Part shown: in pieces, positions 34,342-43,492 of the stretch
Layout of the letters: every line of letters begins with the position of its first letter
How positions within the stretch are numbered: position 1 is the first letter of the stretch
From: Bacteroidales bacterium
Lineage (GTDB): Bacteria > Bacteroidota > Bacteroidia > Bacteroidales > GCA-2748055
NCBI GenBank assembly: GCA_029931975.1
Contig: JAOZQY010000029.1
Coordinates: 1-44,272 of the forward strand
DNA length: 44,272 nucleotides
Reading direction: 5' to 3'
Position numbers and translations under genes: made by a program
The notes under the pieces: generated by a model
Databases searched by the model: none
Told to the model about the DNA's origin: nothing
What the model saw: only the letters and a program-made list of their open reading frames with translations

Positions 34342-35721
34342 CTATAATGGATAGTAAGATCCAATTCCATAGATGCCTACAGCATTGTTATTCAAGAGCT
34401 GAGCGGCGATCTCTCTTAATTCAGCATCACTGATGCCGGACTGTTTTTGTTTTTTGGACAGAGCCTCACCAAGTACTCTGCGGCTAATCATGGAAGCTCC
34501 AGTTGCCATTTCCACGGAAGTCGAATCATTGCTCATGGTCCATTTGCTGAGGGGGATGTAACCCAGCCAGGTATCCATGCTTTTTCTCAGGAAATCCGGA
34601 TTCAGAATCGGCTGCCAGCAGGTATCGATATATACATTTGGATGTGCCTGGGCGAGGAAACCGGCTTCATCCAGGTAGGGCCAGCAATGCAACATGATTA
34701 TTTTCTGGTTCGGGTATCTGCTTGCCAGTTTCTGCAGGGGCAGAGGATTGGAGTGGGGGTGGTTGTGTGTGCCCACATGGATCTGGTGGGGCCATTTTCG
34801 GTGATTGGCCAGCTCGCACAGGATATGCATCAGCCAGTCCTGGAATCGTTTTACCTCCTGCCCGGAAAGATCACCTCTGAAACGGACCCCGGATTCTTTG
34901 ACCTCTTCAAAATCCAGGGAACGGGTGTAAGCTTGTAGCTGTTTAATTCCCAGACAGTCCCGATCTGCGGCATGTGAGAACATTTTCTCCAGGAAACTGC
35001 GCCAGGTAGGGCCATCCACCGGGTCAATGCCCAACTTTTCGGCCAGGAAATCCCTTCTTGGATGTGATGTTTTCCAGAAATCCAGGAAGGGATCGATCCT
35101 GAGCAAGGTGGAGGTAAAAGACAATTCCTCCAGGGCGGGTCCGGTCTTGAAATCTGCAAAATAAAATTCAGGCTGCACCGGCCGGATCAGGTTGGTGAGT
35201 CCGGCTTTGGACATCAATTTCCTGTACCAGGAAAACAGGTTTCCGTATTGTTCTCCAATCATTCTGCTTGCATTTATGAACTGTTCCTGATCAAAAGATT
35301 GAAGGTCGTAGTTATAGGCAAAGAGAATTCCGAGGCGCAGCGCCTGGTAGGTGCCTTTCACTCGAAGATCTTGCAGGATTTCAGATAGTTCCCTGAATTC
35401 CTCGCCAGGCTCCAGGTTCTGTCGTAGCTTGAGCCCATTTCCGGCCAGACTGCCTGCCATATAAGGATCAATCAGCAAATCTGCCATAGTGGTCCTCCGG
35501 TCCGGGAGAGCACCGGGCTTCAGATCGGCCACGAAGCCGGCATCCACAAATCCTATGGGTGTCAGGGAGCCCCAGTGTTCATGACTGCAGCTTATGGGTA
35601 TTTCAGCCAGGTAATCGGGTACAGGAACGGGTAATTCATCCTTAACAAGAGGTGTGCATCCTTTCGATATTGCTGCAGCTCCAAAAATAATACCGGTATT
35701 TAAAAATTCTTTCCTATCCAT
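34342..35721 (-). CDS. Amidohydrolase-superfamily protein, exported
   Basis: 459 residues, with an N-terminal RKEFLNTGIIFGAAAISKGC leader resembling Tat/lipoprotein signals. The amidohydrolase fold shows HEH in ISCSHEHWGSL, HVGTHNHPHSNP, IIMLHCWPYL and the late Asp in SNDSTSVEMA, giving a plausible metal site. It is reminiscent of amidohydrolase-2 and uronate-isomerase relatives, but an exported lipoprotein-like leader argues against a cytoplasmic isomerase. It probably hydrolyses a lactone, ester or amide of a sugar. It is 12 bases after the serine hydrolase gene. Confidence 0.75.
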   Translation of the reverse strand: MDRKEFLNTGIIFGAAAISKGCTPLVKDELPVPVPDYLAEIPISCSHEHWGSLTPIGFVDAGFVADLKPGALPDRRTTMADLLIDPYMAGSLAGNGLKLRQNLEPGEEFRELSEILQDLRVKGTYQALRLGILFAYNYDLQSFDQEQFINASRMIGEQYGNLFSWYRKLMSKAGLTNLIRPVQPEFYFADFKTGPALEELSFTSTLLRIDPFLDFWKTSHPRRDFLAEKLGIDPVDGPTWRSFLEKMFSHAADRDCLGIKQLQAYTRSLDFEEVKESGVRFRGDLSGQEVKRFQDWLMHILCELANHRKWPHQIHVGTHNHPHSNPLPLQKLASRYPNQKIIMLHCWPYLDEAGFLAQAHPNVYIDTCWQPILNPDFLRKSMDTWLGYIPLSKWTMSNDSTSVEMATGASMISRRVLGEALSKKQKQSGISDAELREIAAQLLNNNAVGIYGIGSYYPL

Positions 35722-35733
35722 TGATTTCTGTTT

Positions 35734-37035
35734 TTAGTTCTCCATGGCCCTGTAAACGGTGTTGACAAATTCATGACGCAGTTCTGCGTATTCACCGGCC
35801 TTCTGGATGGTCAACTGTACAATCATCTCTTTTTGCGGATCGATCCAGTAGAGCGAACCGAAGGCTCCTCCCCATCCATAGGCTCCTTCTGAGATCAGGG
35901 TTGAATCTTCAGGAGAAGGATAGATCACTTCAAACCCAAATCCGAATTTATCCGGGGAAGCAGGCAGAAACAGGGACCCGGCTCCCAGATCACCGATATG
36001 GTTGGTTCTCATGAGTTCAACGCTTTCAGGTTTGAGTATCCTGGTTCCATTGTATTCCCCCTGGTTAAGCAGCATCTGGATAAATATGGCATAGTCCAGG
36101 GTGGTTGAGGAGAGACCACCTCCAGCGGAACAGTACAGGTCCTTATTTTTTGGATAGTCCAGGTATGGTCCGATGGCTTTGATCACAGCTTCTCCTTGAG
36201 GCTTATCCTGGTACAGGTTCATTAGGCGATGGTGCTTTGAGGCCGGAAGGTGAAAGTAGGTATCCTGAATGCCCAGCGGTTCAAAGATCCTGATCATAAA
36301 GAAATCTTCCAGTGATTGTCCGGATAGTTCTTCTATAAGGTAACCCAGGATATCGGTACTTAAGCCATAGGTGAATTTTTCTCCTGGCTCATGTATAAGG
36401 GGAAGCCTGGCAATCTTTTGCATTTCATCCTTTAAGGTGGCGGTTTTGGAAGGAACTCCGTTCATAATGTGTGCCTTCGCATAAATGGCATTACCGGCAT
36501 CGCCCCCGTTCCCGGGATAACTGTAACCTGAAGTGTGGGTAAGCAGGTCCTGAATGGTGATTTCGCGTTTGGCTGGCCGGGTAGTATAGCTCGAGTCTTC
36601 CGGGTTAAACTTGTCAATTAGCTCCGGGTATCCGAATTCTGGAAGATGCATGGAGATGGGATCGCTCAATTTAATCTGACCCTCTTCGTATAAGATCATG
36701 ATTGCCACACTGCATACCCCCTTGCTTTGGGAAGCAATCCTGAAAATGGCATCTTTTTTCAGTGCGGTCCTGTTTTCCAGGTCATCATAACCGGTGGACT
36801 TATAATAGACTATCTTTCCTCTTCTGGCCACAAGAGCGGTTGCTCCGGCAATATTACCCTGATCAATATTGGATTGAAAGAGCTGGTCTATTTCCATGAG
36901 TTTTTCTTCTGAAAAGCCCTGGGTTTCAGGACGGGCTGGCCGGAGGGCCCGGGTGCGCCAGACATAGGGGTCTTCCTCTGTTTTGCAGGATATGACTAAT
37001 ACTCCAAGAATTAACAGCAGGATCAGTTTTTTCAT
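35734..37035 (-). CDS. Class C beta-lactamase-like serine hydrolase lipoprotein
   Basis: A 433-residue lipoprotein (lipobox VISC). The SxxK motif is S102-Q-S-K105 in FRIASQSKGVC, the Tyr motif is in KFTYGLSTDILGYLIE, and the closing GWGGAFGSLYWIDP segment is present. This fold includes beta-lactamases, D-Ala carboxypeptidases and many carbohydrate esterases. In this operon an esterase acting on acylated sugars is more likely than antibiotic resistance. The ATG overlaps the previous stop by 4 bases, so translation is coupled to the deacetylase fusion. Confidence 0.88.
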   Translation of the reverse strand: MKKLILLLILGVLVISCKTEEDPYVWRTRALRPARPETQGFSEEKLMEIDQLFQSNIDQGNIAGATALVARRGKIVYYKSTGYDDLENRTALKKDAIFRIASQSKGVCSVAIMILYEEGQIKLSDPISMHLPEFGYPELIDKFNPEDSSYTTRPAKREITIQDLLTHTSGYSYPGNGGDAGNAIYAKAHIMNGVPSKTATLKDEMQKIARLPLIHEPGEKFTYGLSTDILGYLIEELSGQSLEDFFMIRIFEPLGIQDTYFHLPASKHHRLMNLYQDKPQGEAVIKAIGPYLDYPKNKDLYCSAGGGLSSTTLDYAIFIQMLLNQGEYNGTRILKPESVELMRTNHIGDLGAGSLFLPASPDKFGFGFEVIYPSPEDSTLISEGAYGWGGAFGSLYWIDPQKEMIVQLTIQKAGEYAELRHEFVNTVYRAMEN

Positions 37036-39080
37036 TGATCAAGAATTAGTGTAGCATTCTTCAATGATTTAATATCGATATTAAGCGGACCAAAGGCCAG
37101 CAGGGGCATGTCCAGGGAATCTGTAATATTCAGGTTGGGATTGAGACCCGGGCCATAATAGAGCTGTGCAGGTTTATCGGGTATGGCTGAAAGGTATAGT
37201 TTTAGGCCTGCCGGATCGAGTGGATCTTTCTCGATTCTTGAGATTACATAGGGAATACTGGTCTCGTTTCCAATACGAAGTTCGAACCCGCTTAGCTTTC
37301 CATTTCCTTTAAGAGATCCGCTTACTGCGCGGTAATGAAGCTTTAGATAGGGGGACCCTGAGGAAGGATCTTTATCCAGTTTAATACTGTGCAGTTGTGG
37401 TTGATCGGCATGGCCTTCCAGGTCGTAAGCATACCTGAGCGCGATCTCTCCGATACGGGCGCCAATGCGCTTATTGGATTCAGTGGAGAGGTGGGCCACA
37501 TCATCCAGTTCAAGATCGATTCCTGTGGTGATATATAGATTTGGCCGCGATTTTACCACCTTTTTCTGGATATGACGGATGGCTTCCCAGTCCCTTCCCA
37601 TCTTTGGATTACGGGAGTTCAGCCTGCCAATTTGAATGATGATGATGGGCAGGTCTGGCCGCATGAGATCCACACGGACCGCATCTATGAATCGAAGTAG
37701 TTTTTCTTCATAGGTATCAGGTTCCCCGATAATTCCTTCCGATTCACCCTGGTACCAGATCATTCCTTTTATATTCTCTATGCCGGCCGAGCTAGCCCGG
37801 TTCAGCATAGCTCCATAGAGCGAACTGTCCCCGTGTACTTTTCCCTCCGGGTTCCATTGTTGAATGGTCGATCCGCCCAGGGCACAGGGAATGAGGCCGA
37901 TGGGTTTCCCGGAATTGCTCTGCAGGTGCCTGGCAAAGAAGAGTCCCGGTCCTGTCCCACCAATGGGTTCGTACCTGCTTTTTTCTCCCCTTTCCCTGAA
38001 TAGTGCAAGGGTCTTTTCCACACTCTTTTCCGGATCGCCTGAGAGTTCATAAAATGCAAGGGGATAGGCTGGTGCCCTGGCTTCAAAGATCCGGTGGACC
38101 GGACTTTGGGCAATGCTCCACTTATCATCCATATTCATCATCCAGATATGTGGATTTCTGAGGGTATCGGGTGTACGTCCCGCTCCCTGCATATTGGATT
38201 GCCCGGCCAGGATCCAGACATCTGCTTCTTCCGGACAGGGATTTATTTGTCCAGGGACTCCATTTGTGTAGTGGAGGGCCGGATCTTCTACTTCCCGGAT
38301 GGGGAGGTACTGGTCCAGATTCTTCATGGCAATAACCGTGGCTCCAATTTCTTCCAGGTAGTCCATGAATTGTTTAAACATGACGGGATCGGTATGAACC
38401 CAGGGGTGGGCAATATCTGGCACCCCGTGGAACTGAAGGATGATAGCTTTCCCGGGGATCCCCCGTTCTATAATGCTCTTAAAGTATTCCAGGGTCCACT
38501 GTGGATAGGCATCTGCAGTGGTGGGGATCACCAGGGGGTGATTTATGTTGGGATCGTACAGCGGTCCCTTTGCAATTTTCCCATATGGAATTTCAGGCTG
38601 CATACCACGACGGGCATATTTGTACCCCAGCTTACGAACCAGCGCGATGGTGCCTGGTGCAAAGTGGTTTCCAGGGTATCCAAAACTAATCGGTTTTGGA
38701 ACACCATTGGCCAGGAGGGCAGAGTCAATCATGGCCAGGTTCCACTCCATGTTAGCAAGGGCATTTGCAGTATGAAGAGGCATATGGGTCCAGCTGTGGT
38801 TCCCGATCTCAAATCCCATCCGGTAGAGTTCCCCGATCTCGGCCCATTGCATAAAATTGGCAGTATCATTCATCCATGCATGGGATACAAAGAAGGTGGC
38901 TCCAAATCCTTTTTCCTTCAGGAGGGGTGCCACATATTCCAGGTGGGATCTGACTGCATCATCAAAGGTCAATACCACCAGCTTTTGGACCGGTTTCTCC
39001 TGCTTGCAGCCAGGAAGGAGGCTGATTGCCAGGATGAGGGCAATTATCCAGGGCAGTCCTTTAGATTGGAGTTTCATCAT
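37032..39080 (-). CDS. NodB polysaccharide deacetylase fused to SASA-type acetylesterase
   Basis: A 682-residue lipoprotein (lipobox LLPGC). Residues about 33-255 are a NodB deacetylase: D40/D41 in LTFDDAV, H95 and H99 in GNHSWTHM, and ISFGYPGNHFAPG; these metal enzymes remove N- or O-acetyl groups. Residues about 285-555 are a SASA/SGNH-like carbohydrate esterase: S295 in LAGQSNMQG, ALGGSTIQQW, MIWYQGESEG, with a His candidate in DVAHLSTESN. A beta tail (about 575-670) follows. Two unrelated deacylases on one chain suggest a heavily acylated glycan. It is 2 bases downstream of the GH78 stop. Confidence 0.92.
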   Translation of the reverse strand: MMKLQSKGLPWIIALILAISLLPGCKQEKPVQKLVVLTFDDAVRSHLEYVAPLLKEKGFGATFFVSHAWMNDTANFMQWAEIGELYRMGFEIGNHSWTHMPLHTANALANMEWNLAMIDSALLANGVPKPISFGYPGNHFAPGTIALVRKLGYKYARRGMQPEIPYGKIAKGPLYDPNINHPLVIPTTADAYPQWTLEYFKSIIERGIPGKAIILQFHGVPDIAHPWVHTDPVMFKQFMDYLEEIGATVIAMKNLDQYLPIREVEDPALHYTNGVPGQINPCPEEADVWILAGQSNMQGAGRTPDTLRNPHIWMMNMDDKWSIAQSPVHRIFEARAPAYPLAFYELSGDPEKSVEKTLALFRERGEKSRYEPIGGTGPGLFFARHLQSNSGKPIGLIPCALGGSTIQQWNPEGKVHGDSSLYGAMLNRASSAGIENIKGMIWYQGESEGIIGEPDTYEEKLLRFIDAVRVDLMRPDLPIIIIQIGRLNSRNPKMGRDWEAIRHIQKKVVKSRPNLYITTGIDLELDDVAHLSTESNKRIGARIGEIALRYAYDLEGHADQPQLHSIKLDKDPSSGSPYLKLHYRAVSGSLKGNGKLSGFELRIGNETSIPYVISRIEKDPLDPAGLKLYLSAIPDKPAQLYYGPGLNPNLNITDSLDMPLLAFGPLNIDIKSLKNATLILDQ

Positions 39081-39082
39081 CT

Positions 39083-41776
39083 TTATTTAGTTAACTGACT
39101 TGTAAAATGGTAGGTGCCGGACCCTATTTCCACAGGTTCATCGTTGCCGGGAATGAACACAGTTGCCCGACTGTTGGGCGGAATGCTTACATGCCAGTCG
39201 AAAAGGTCTCCTGAGCGTTCCCATTCACTCTTGATCCATCCCAATGGAGATTTGTGACTGGCCTTCACATGATTCAGTCCCTCCGCCAATACAGGCTTCA
39301 TAATGATGTTTTTGAAACCGGGATCCATCGAATCGGGTTTAATTCCTGCAAGATCTTCATACAACCAGATCAGGAAATCGCCCAGCAACATCACGTGGTT
39401 ACCCGAGTTCATGGCCGGATCAGCAGTGTTCCCGTTCCATAATTCCCAGATGGTAGTGGCACCATTTTCGATCATATAACCATAGCTTGGATAGTCGGTT
39501 TGTGTATTGACCCTTAAAGCCAGATCGGCCCTCCCGTATTTGGTGAGGATCCGGTTGAAGTATTGCTGTCCGATGAGGCCTGTGGTGATGTGGGAGTGAT
39601 GTTCTACTTCGATTTTCTCGACCAGGTTATCGAAGATGTGCTGCTCATATTCGCCTGGAACCATATCGAAAGCGAGAGCCAGTACATTCACGGTGGCTGA
39701 GTTGTTGCTGTATGTCCCTGTTTCGGAATCATAGAATTCATTAGTAAATGCTTCTTTCACCCGCTTGGCCAGTCCACTGAAATAACTGGCGTCATCTGAT
39801 TTATCCAGCAATTCTGCATAGCCCTGCATAAGTCTCAGGTTATGGTAGAAAAAGGAGGTGCCCAGGTAGGTGCCATTGGTCAGACGCGCAGGATCTTTGG
39901 TATGGATGAGTTGCGGATCGATGGGTGGGACACACCAGTCACCATAAACATCCCTGGGCATCAGATCATTTTCCAAATAGTTTTCAGTCATGTAGTCCAC
40001 CCAAAGCTTTAAATGCGCATAACTCTCCACGACCACATCCTTGTCCCCATACTGATCATAAAGCATCTTTACCAATTGGATGGGTGTTCCTGCCCAGGTA
40101 ATATTGTCACTGTAAAAAGGCCAGTAGGCCGGGCATACATCAGAGATACTGCCACTTTCTTTTTGTCCATCAAAGATATCGACCAGCCATTTTTTATACA
40201 GATTCTGAATGTCGAACATATAAGATTCCCCCCTGGATCCGGCAGCACGGTCGCCCAGCCATCCCTGACGCTCGTCACGTTGCGGGCAGTCGGTGGGGAT
40301 GCTCCGATAATTCCCACGGATGCCCCAGACGGCATTTTTATAGATCTGATTAATCAAGGGATCCGAGCATTCGAAGTGGCCGGTCATTGTCAGGTCATCA
40401 TGGATCACTTTTCCTTCAAGGACAGAAAGCTCAGGAGTTCCAGGGTATCCTGTTACTTCCACATACCTGAAGCCGTGAAATACAAAGCGGGGTTCCCATG
40501 TTTCTGTGCCTTCTCCTTTTGCCACATAGATATCTGTTACCCGGGCTCCCCGGATATTGGCCAGGTAGAGGGTGCCGTCCTCATTCACGGTCTCTCCGAA
40601 GCGTTGTTTGAGAATGGTTCCCTCATCGGCCTCGATCGAAAGCTTTGTCCAACCCACCATGTTTTGTCCCATGTCGAATATATATACACCTGGTTCAGGA
40701 TTTGAAACAGAGATGGGGTTGATGGTCTCTGTGACCCTCATTGGCTCGATCATCTGGGAAGAAAGAGAGGGAGAGGAAGGATCCACTTTCTCAGCTTTCA
40801 TCCAGCCTGAATCATCAAATCCCGTTTCATTCCATCCAGATAGCTCCATACGAGCATCATAGAATTCTCCATCGTATTCGTTATTCTTTCTGATGGGGCC
40901 GCTGGCTGAGAGTTTCCAGGTCTCATCGCTGACTACCAATGATTTGCTACCATCCGCATATTCGATTTCCAGCTGCATCAACAGTTTGGGAAAACCATAA
41001 GTAAAGGTCGGGGTGGGAGCATTAATGCGGGGTGAGAAGTAGCGACCATTGCCCAGGATAACCCCCACTGCGTTCTGGCCTTTCCTGAGCTGATCTGTTA
41101 CATCATAGGTGACGTAATAGGAGCGTTTGGGATATTCCGAAAGGGCAGGGGAGAGCACATGATCACCCACTTTGCTTCCATTGAGGTATAGTTCATAAGT
41201 GCCCATGCCCACGATATATGCCATGGCTCTTTTTACGGGCCTTTCTGCGCTAAAATCCTTTCTTAGATAGCGGGCCGAGAGTAGCCTGTTTTCAATTTCC
41301 GGATGGTCATTTCCTACAGCACGATCAAGCCCGATCCAGGAGGCTTTCCAATCCTCCGGTGCCAGCATTCCCATGCTAAATGATGCCGTTTTGCTCCAGG
41401 GAGAATCCTGATCTGAGGCATCCCATATCTTCACTTTCCAGTAGACTCCCATGCCTGAAGAAAGAGGAACCCCTTCATAAGGGGTCATATTCGATTGAGC
41501 AGAGATAGTTTTTCCAGAATCCCAGAGATCTGCGCTTCCTTCTTCCAGGAGTGACGGATCGGTAGCGACAAGGATCTGGTAAGCGGTCTGCTCTACATCT
41601 TGCCCCGTTGTATTTATCTTCCACGTTAACCTGGGTTGTATCCTGTCAACCCCAAGCGGGGACTCTCTTCCCTCGGTCTGTAGATCAACTACTTCTGTGG
41701 TAGAAATGGAAGTACATGCGGTGATAATTGCGAATAGGACAAGGAGTGATTTGAGTTGATTCTTTTTTGCAAACAT
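39083..41776 (-). CDS. GH78 alpha-L-rhamnosidase lipoprotein
   Basis: An 897-residue lipoprotein (lipobox IITAC). The canonical GH78 order is visible: N-terminal Ig-like domain (SPLGVDRIQPRLTWKI), beta-sandwich domains (APEDWKASWIGLD, GMGTYELYLNGSKVGDHVLSPALSEY, ILGNGRYF), and the (alpha/alpha)6 barrel with the catalytic segment TDCPQRDERQGWLGD, then VYGDWCVPP, GLIGQQYF and GATTIWELWNG. It releases non-reducing L-rhamnose. Active-site residues are all in place, unlike the variant GH78-like enzyme at 21131. It is the first gene of the nine-gene minus-strand block. Confidence 0.95.
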   Translation of the reverse strand: MFAKKNQLKSLLVLFAIITACTSISTTEVVDLQTEGRESPLGVDRIQPRLTWKINTTGQDVEQTAYQILVATDPSLLEEGSADLWDSGKTISAQSNMTPYEGVPLSSGMGVYWKVKIWDASDQDSPWSKTASFSMGMLAPEDWKASWIGLDRAVGNDHPEIENRLLSARYLRKDFSAERPVKRAMAYIVGMGTYELYLNGSKVGDHVLSPALSEYPKRSYYVTYDVTDQLRKGQNAVGVILGNGRYFSPRINAPTPTFTYGFPKLLMQLEIEYADGSKSLVVSDETWKLSASGPIRKNNEYDGEFYDARMELSGWNETGFDDSGWMKAEKVDPSSPSLSSQMIEPMRVTETINPISVSNPEPGVYIFDMGQNMVGWTKLSIEADEGTILKQRFGETVNEDGTLYLANIRGARVTDIYVAKGEGTETWEPRFVFHGFRYVEVTGYPGTPELSVLEGKVIHDDLTMTGHFECSDPLINQIYKNAVWGIRGNYRSIPTDCPQRDERQGWLGDRAAGSRGESYMFDIQNLYKKWLVDIFDGQKESGSISDVCPAYWPFYSDNITWAGTPIQLVKMLYDQYGDKDVVVESYAHLKLWVDYMTENYLENDLMPRDVYGDWCVPPIDPQLIHTKDPARLTNGTYLGTSFFYHNLRLMQGYAELLDKSDDASYFSGLAKRVKEAFTNEFYDSETGTYSNNSATVNVLALAFDMVPGEYEQHIFDNLVEKIEVEHHSHITTGLIGQQYFNRILTKYGRADLALRVNTQTDYPSYGYMIENGATTIWELWNGNTADPAMNSGNHVMLLGDFLIWLYEDLAGIKPDSMDPGFKNIIMKPVLAEGLNHVKASHKSPLGWIKSEWERSGDLFDWHVSIPPNSRATVFIPGNDEPVEIGSGTYHFTSQLTK

Positions 41777-41809
41777 TTAGTAGAGAGTTTTAGTCGTTTG
41801 TTATCCCAC

Positions 41810-41817
41810 TAAAGATA
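41810..41817 (-). promoter_or_regulatory. Possible -7 box for the nine-gene minus-strand block
   Basis: The minus strand reads TATCTTTA, one base off TAnnTTTG, 34 bases before the GH78 ATG. No clear -33 element is visible, so the evidence is limited. Confidence 0.3.
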
Positions 41818-41961
41818 GGAATCGAAGCAATTCAGATAAATACCCAATACGGGCTTTCGTTTGCATTATTTGATCCAGTTCAATGCACCGGTCCGCTTCC
41901 AGGTCAATCATTTATGTGGACTCAATCCAGGCTTGGGTGCCTTATACAGCCAGAAATGAGC

Positions 41962-41991
41962 TTGCTCTTGCTAAGAATATATTTAACTTTG
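41962..41991 (+). promoter_or_regulatory. Bacteroidota-type promoter for the TIM-barrel gene
   Basis: TTG at 41962-41964 and TAACTTTG at 41984-41991 are separated by 19 bases, a good fit to the Bacteroidota TTTG-N19-21-TAnnTTTG layout, 28 bases ahead of the ATG at 42020. It drives the gene divergently from the large operon. Confidence 0.55.
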
Positions 41992-42019
41992 AGAGAAGGA
42001 AACCAAACTGTTATCGTAG

Positions 42020-43492
42020 ATGAAGTCGCTTGTCATAACTGTCATTTCTGGTCTAGCTATCGTTTTATTATCGGCTTCCGGACATATGAAGGCTCCTGCT
42101 TTTGAAAACCAGGTTGAATCTCATTCTCCAACCCTAAAAGGAGAAAGAGGGAGTATCCGGCCCTGGAAGGAGAATCCGTCTTACTGGCAATACAGGGGAA
42201 ATCCGGTTTTGCTGCTGGGTGCATCCAATAACGATAACCTTTTCCAGGAAAAGGATTGTCTGGAACAATTGGAGCAATTGGCCGCTGCAGGAGGTAATTA
42301 TATTCGTAACACCATGAGCGACAGGGATTCAGGCAATGTCAGGGCTTTTGCAATGAATCCGGACGGGAAATACGATTTGGAAACGTGGAACGAAACTTAC
42401 TGGAACAGGTTTGAAGGCATGTTGAAGCGTGCCAGTAAACTTGGCATTATCGTACAGATAGAAATATGGGATCGTTTCGACCATACGGATAATTACACTT
42501 ATAACAAAGCCGGTGATAGACGTGACCTGTGGCAGGAAGATCCCTACAATCCCCGGAATAACATCAATTATACAAATGAGGAGACAAATTTTGCTGAAAG
42601 GTATGATGCGCACCCCGGATCCAACAAGCACAGTTTCTTTCTCAGCGTGCCTGAGCTCCAGAACTGCGAACCGGTGTTGAACTACCAGCAGTCCTTTGTG
42701 CTGAAGCTCCTGTCCATTACTCTGAAGTATGACAATGTATTGTATTGTCTGGACAATGAAACCAGTAGTAAGGAAGAATGGGCGACCTACTGGGCAAAAT
42801 TTCTCAGGGAGCATGCTGAAGGGAAAACCATATGCATCACAGAAATGTGGGACGATTGGAATGTGACTTCGGATATGCATAAAAGGACCATCGACCACCC
42901 GGAACTGTACGATTTTGTGGATCTGTCCCAGAACAGCCACAATACCGACCACAGGAACTGGACTACAGTACAGGCTGTACTGGAGGACATAAGGCATTCT
43001 CCACGACCGGTAAACAGTACAAAGGTCTATGGCTGTGACAAAGGAAAATGGAATGAGCGGGGGATCAATACGGATCATGCCATTCACACAGTTTGCAGGA
43101 ATATCATGGGTGGATTTGCTTCCAGCCGCTTTCACCGGCCCTACGAGGGCCTGGGATTAAGTGAGCCTTCATTGAATTGTATCCGTGCCCTAAGGGAAAT
43201 TGAGGCCCATGTGAAGATCTGGGAATTGGATGAGGTCTCAGACTTAAGTCAGGATACGGGCAGGGAAGCCTATTTGAGAAGCAGCGAAGGGAAAACCTAC
43301 CTCCTCTACCTGCCAATGGGAGGGAAGGTAGAACTTGAGCTTAGTGATCCCCGGGCTTCCTATACCCTCAGATGGATCGATACGGACCATGCACAATGGC
43401 GGGACCTGAGCACGGTTGAAGCCAAGAACAAGATTGAGCTGGATTCCCGGAGCAACAGGAGTTGTTTTGCCCTATTGGTCATGAAGGATTGA
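42020..43492 (+). CDS. Secreted clan-A-like TIM-barrel glycosidase candidate
   Basis: A 490-residue protein with signal peptide (1-20). After WKENPSYWQYRGNPVLLLG, a start typical of GH5-like/DUF4038-like proteins, the barrel shows LAAAGGNYIRNTMS, FEGMLKRASKLGIIVQIEIW, N246-E247 in LYCLDNETSS (the Asn-Glu acid/base motif of clan GH-A) and E275 in ICITEMWDDW (candidate nucleophile). A C-terminal beta-domain (about 405-490) ends the chain. The exact family and substrate cannot be stated. It is transcribed divergently from the big enzyme block, and its 3' end overlaps the converging pseudogene by 14 bases. Confidence 0.7.
   Translation: MKSLVITVISGLAIVLLSASGHMKAPAFENQVESHSPTLKGERGSIRPWKENPSYWQYRGNPVLLLGASNNDNLFQEKDCLEQLEQLAAAGGNYIRNTMSDRDSGNVRAFAMNPDGKYDLETWNETYWNRFEGMLKRASKLGIIVQIEIWDRFDHTDNYTYNKAGDRRDLWQEDPYNPRNNINYTNEETNFAERYDAHPGSNKHSFFLSVPELQNCEPVLNYQQSFVLKLLSITLKYDNVLYCLDNETSSKEEWATYWAKFLREHAEGKTICITEMWDDWNVTSDMHKRTIDHPELYDFVDLSQNSHNTDHRNWTTVQAVLEDIRHSPRPVNSTKVYGCDKGKWNERGINTDHAIHTVCRNIMGGFASSRFHRPYEGLGLSEPSLNCIRALREIEAHVKIWELDEVSDLSQDTGREAYLRSSEGKTYLLYLPMGGKVELELSDPRASYTLRWIDTDHAQWRDLSTVEAKNKIELDSRSNRSCFALLVMKD

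Noticed and set aside
35734-37035. Antibiotic-resistance beta-lactamase
   Set aside because: The fold is right, but operon position among deacylases and ATGA coupling favour an esterase-type role; no resistance context.
38094-39098. Long plus-strand frame (334 codons) opposite the NodB-SASA gene
   Set aside because: Antisense shadow of a strongly recognisable gene; low-complexity translation without motifs.
12685-41776. SusC/SusD pair within the glycan locus
   Set aside because: No TonB-dependent receptor or SusD-type sequence among the genes; if present it lies outside the window.
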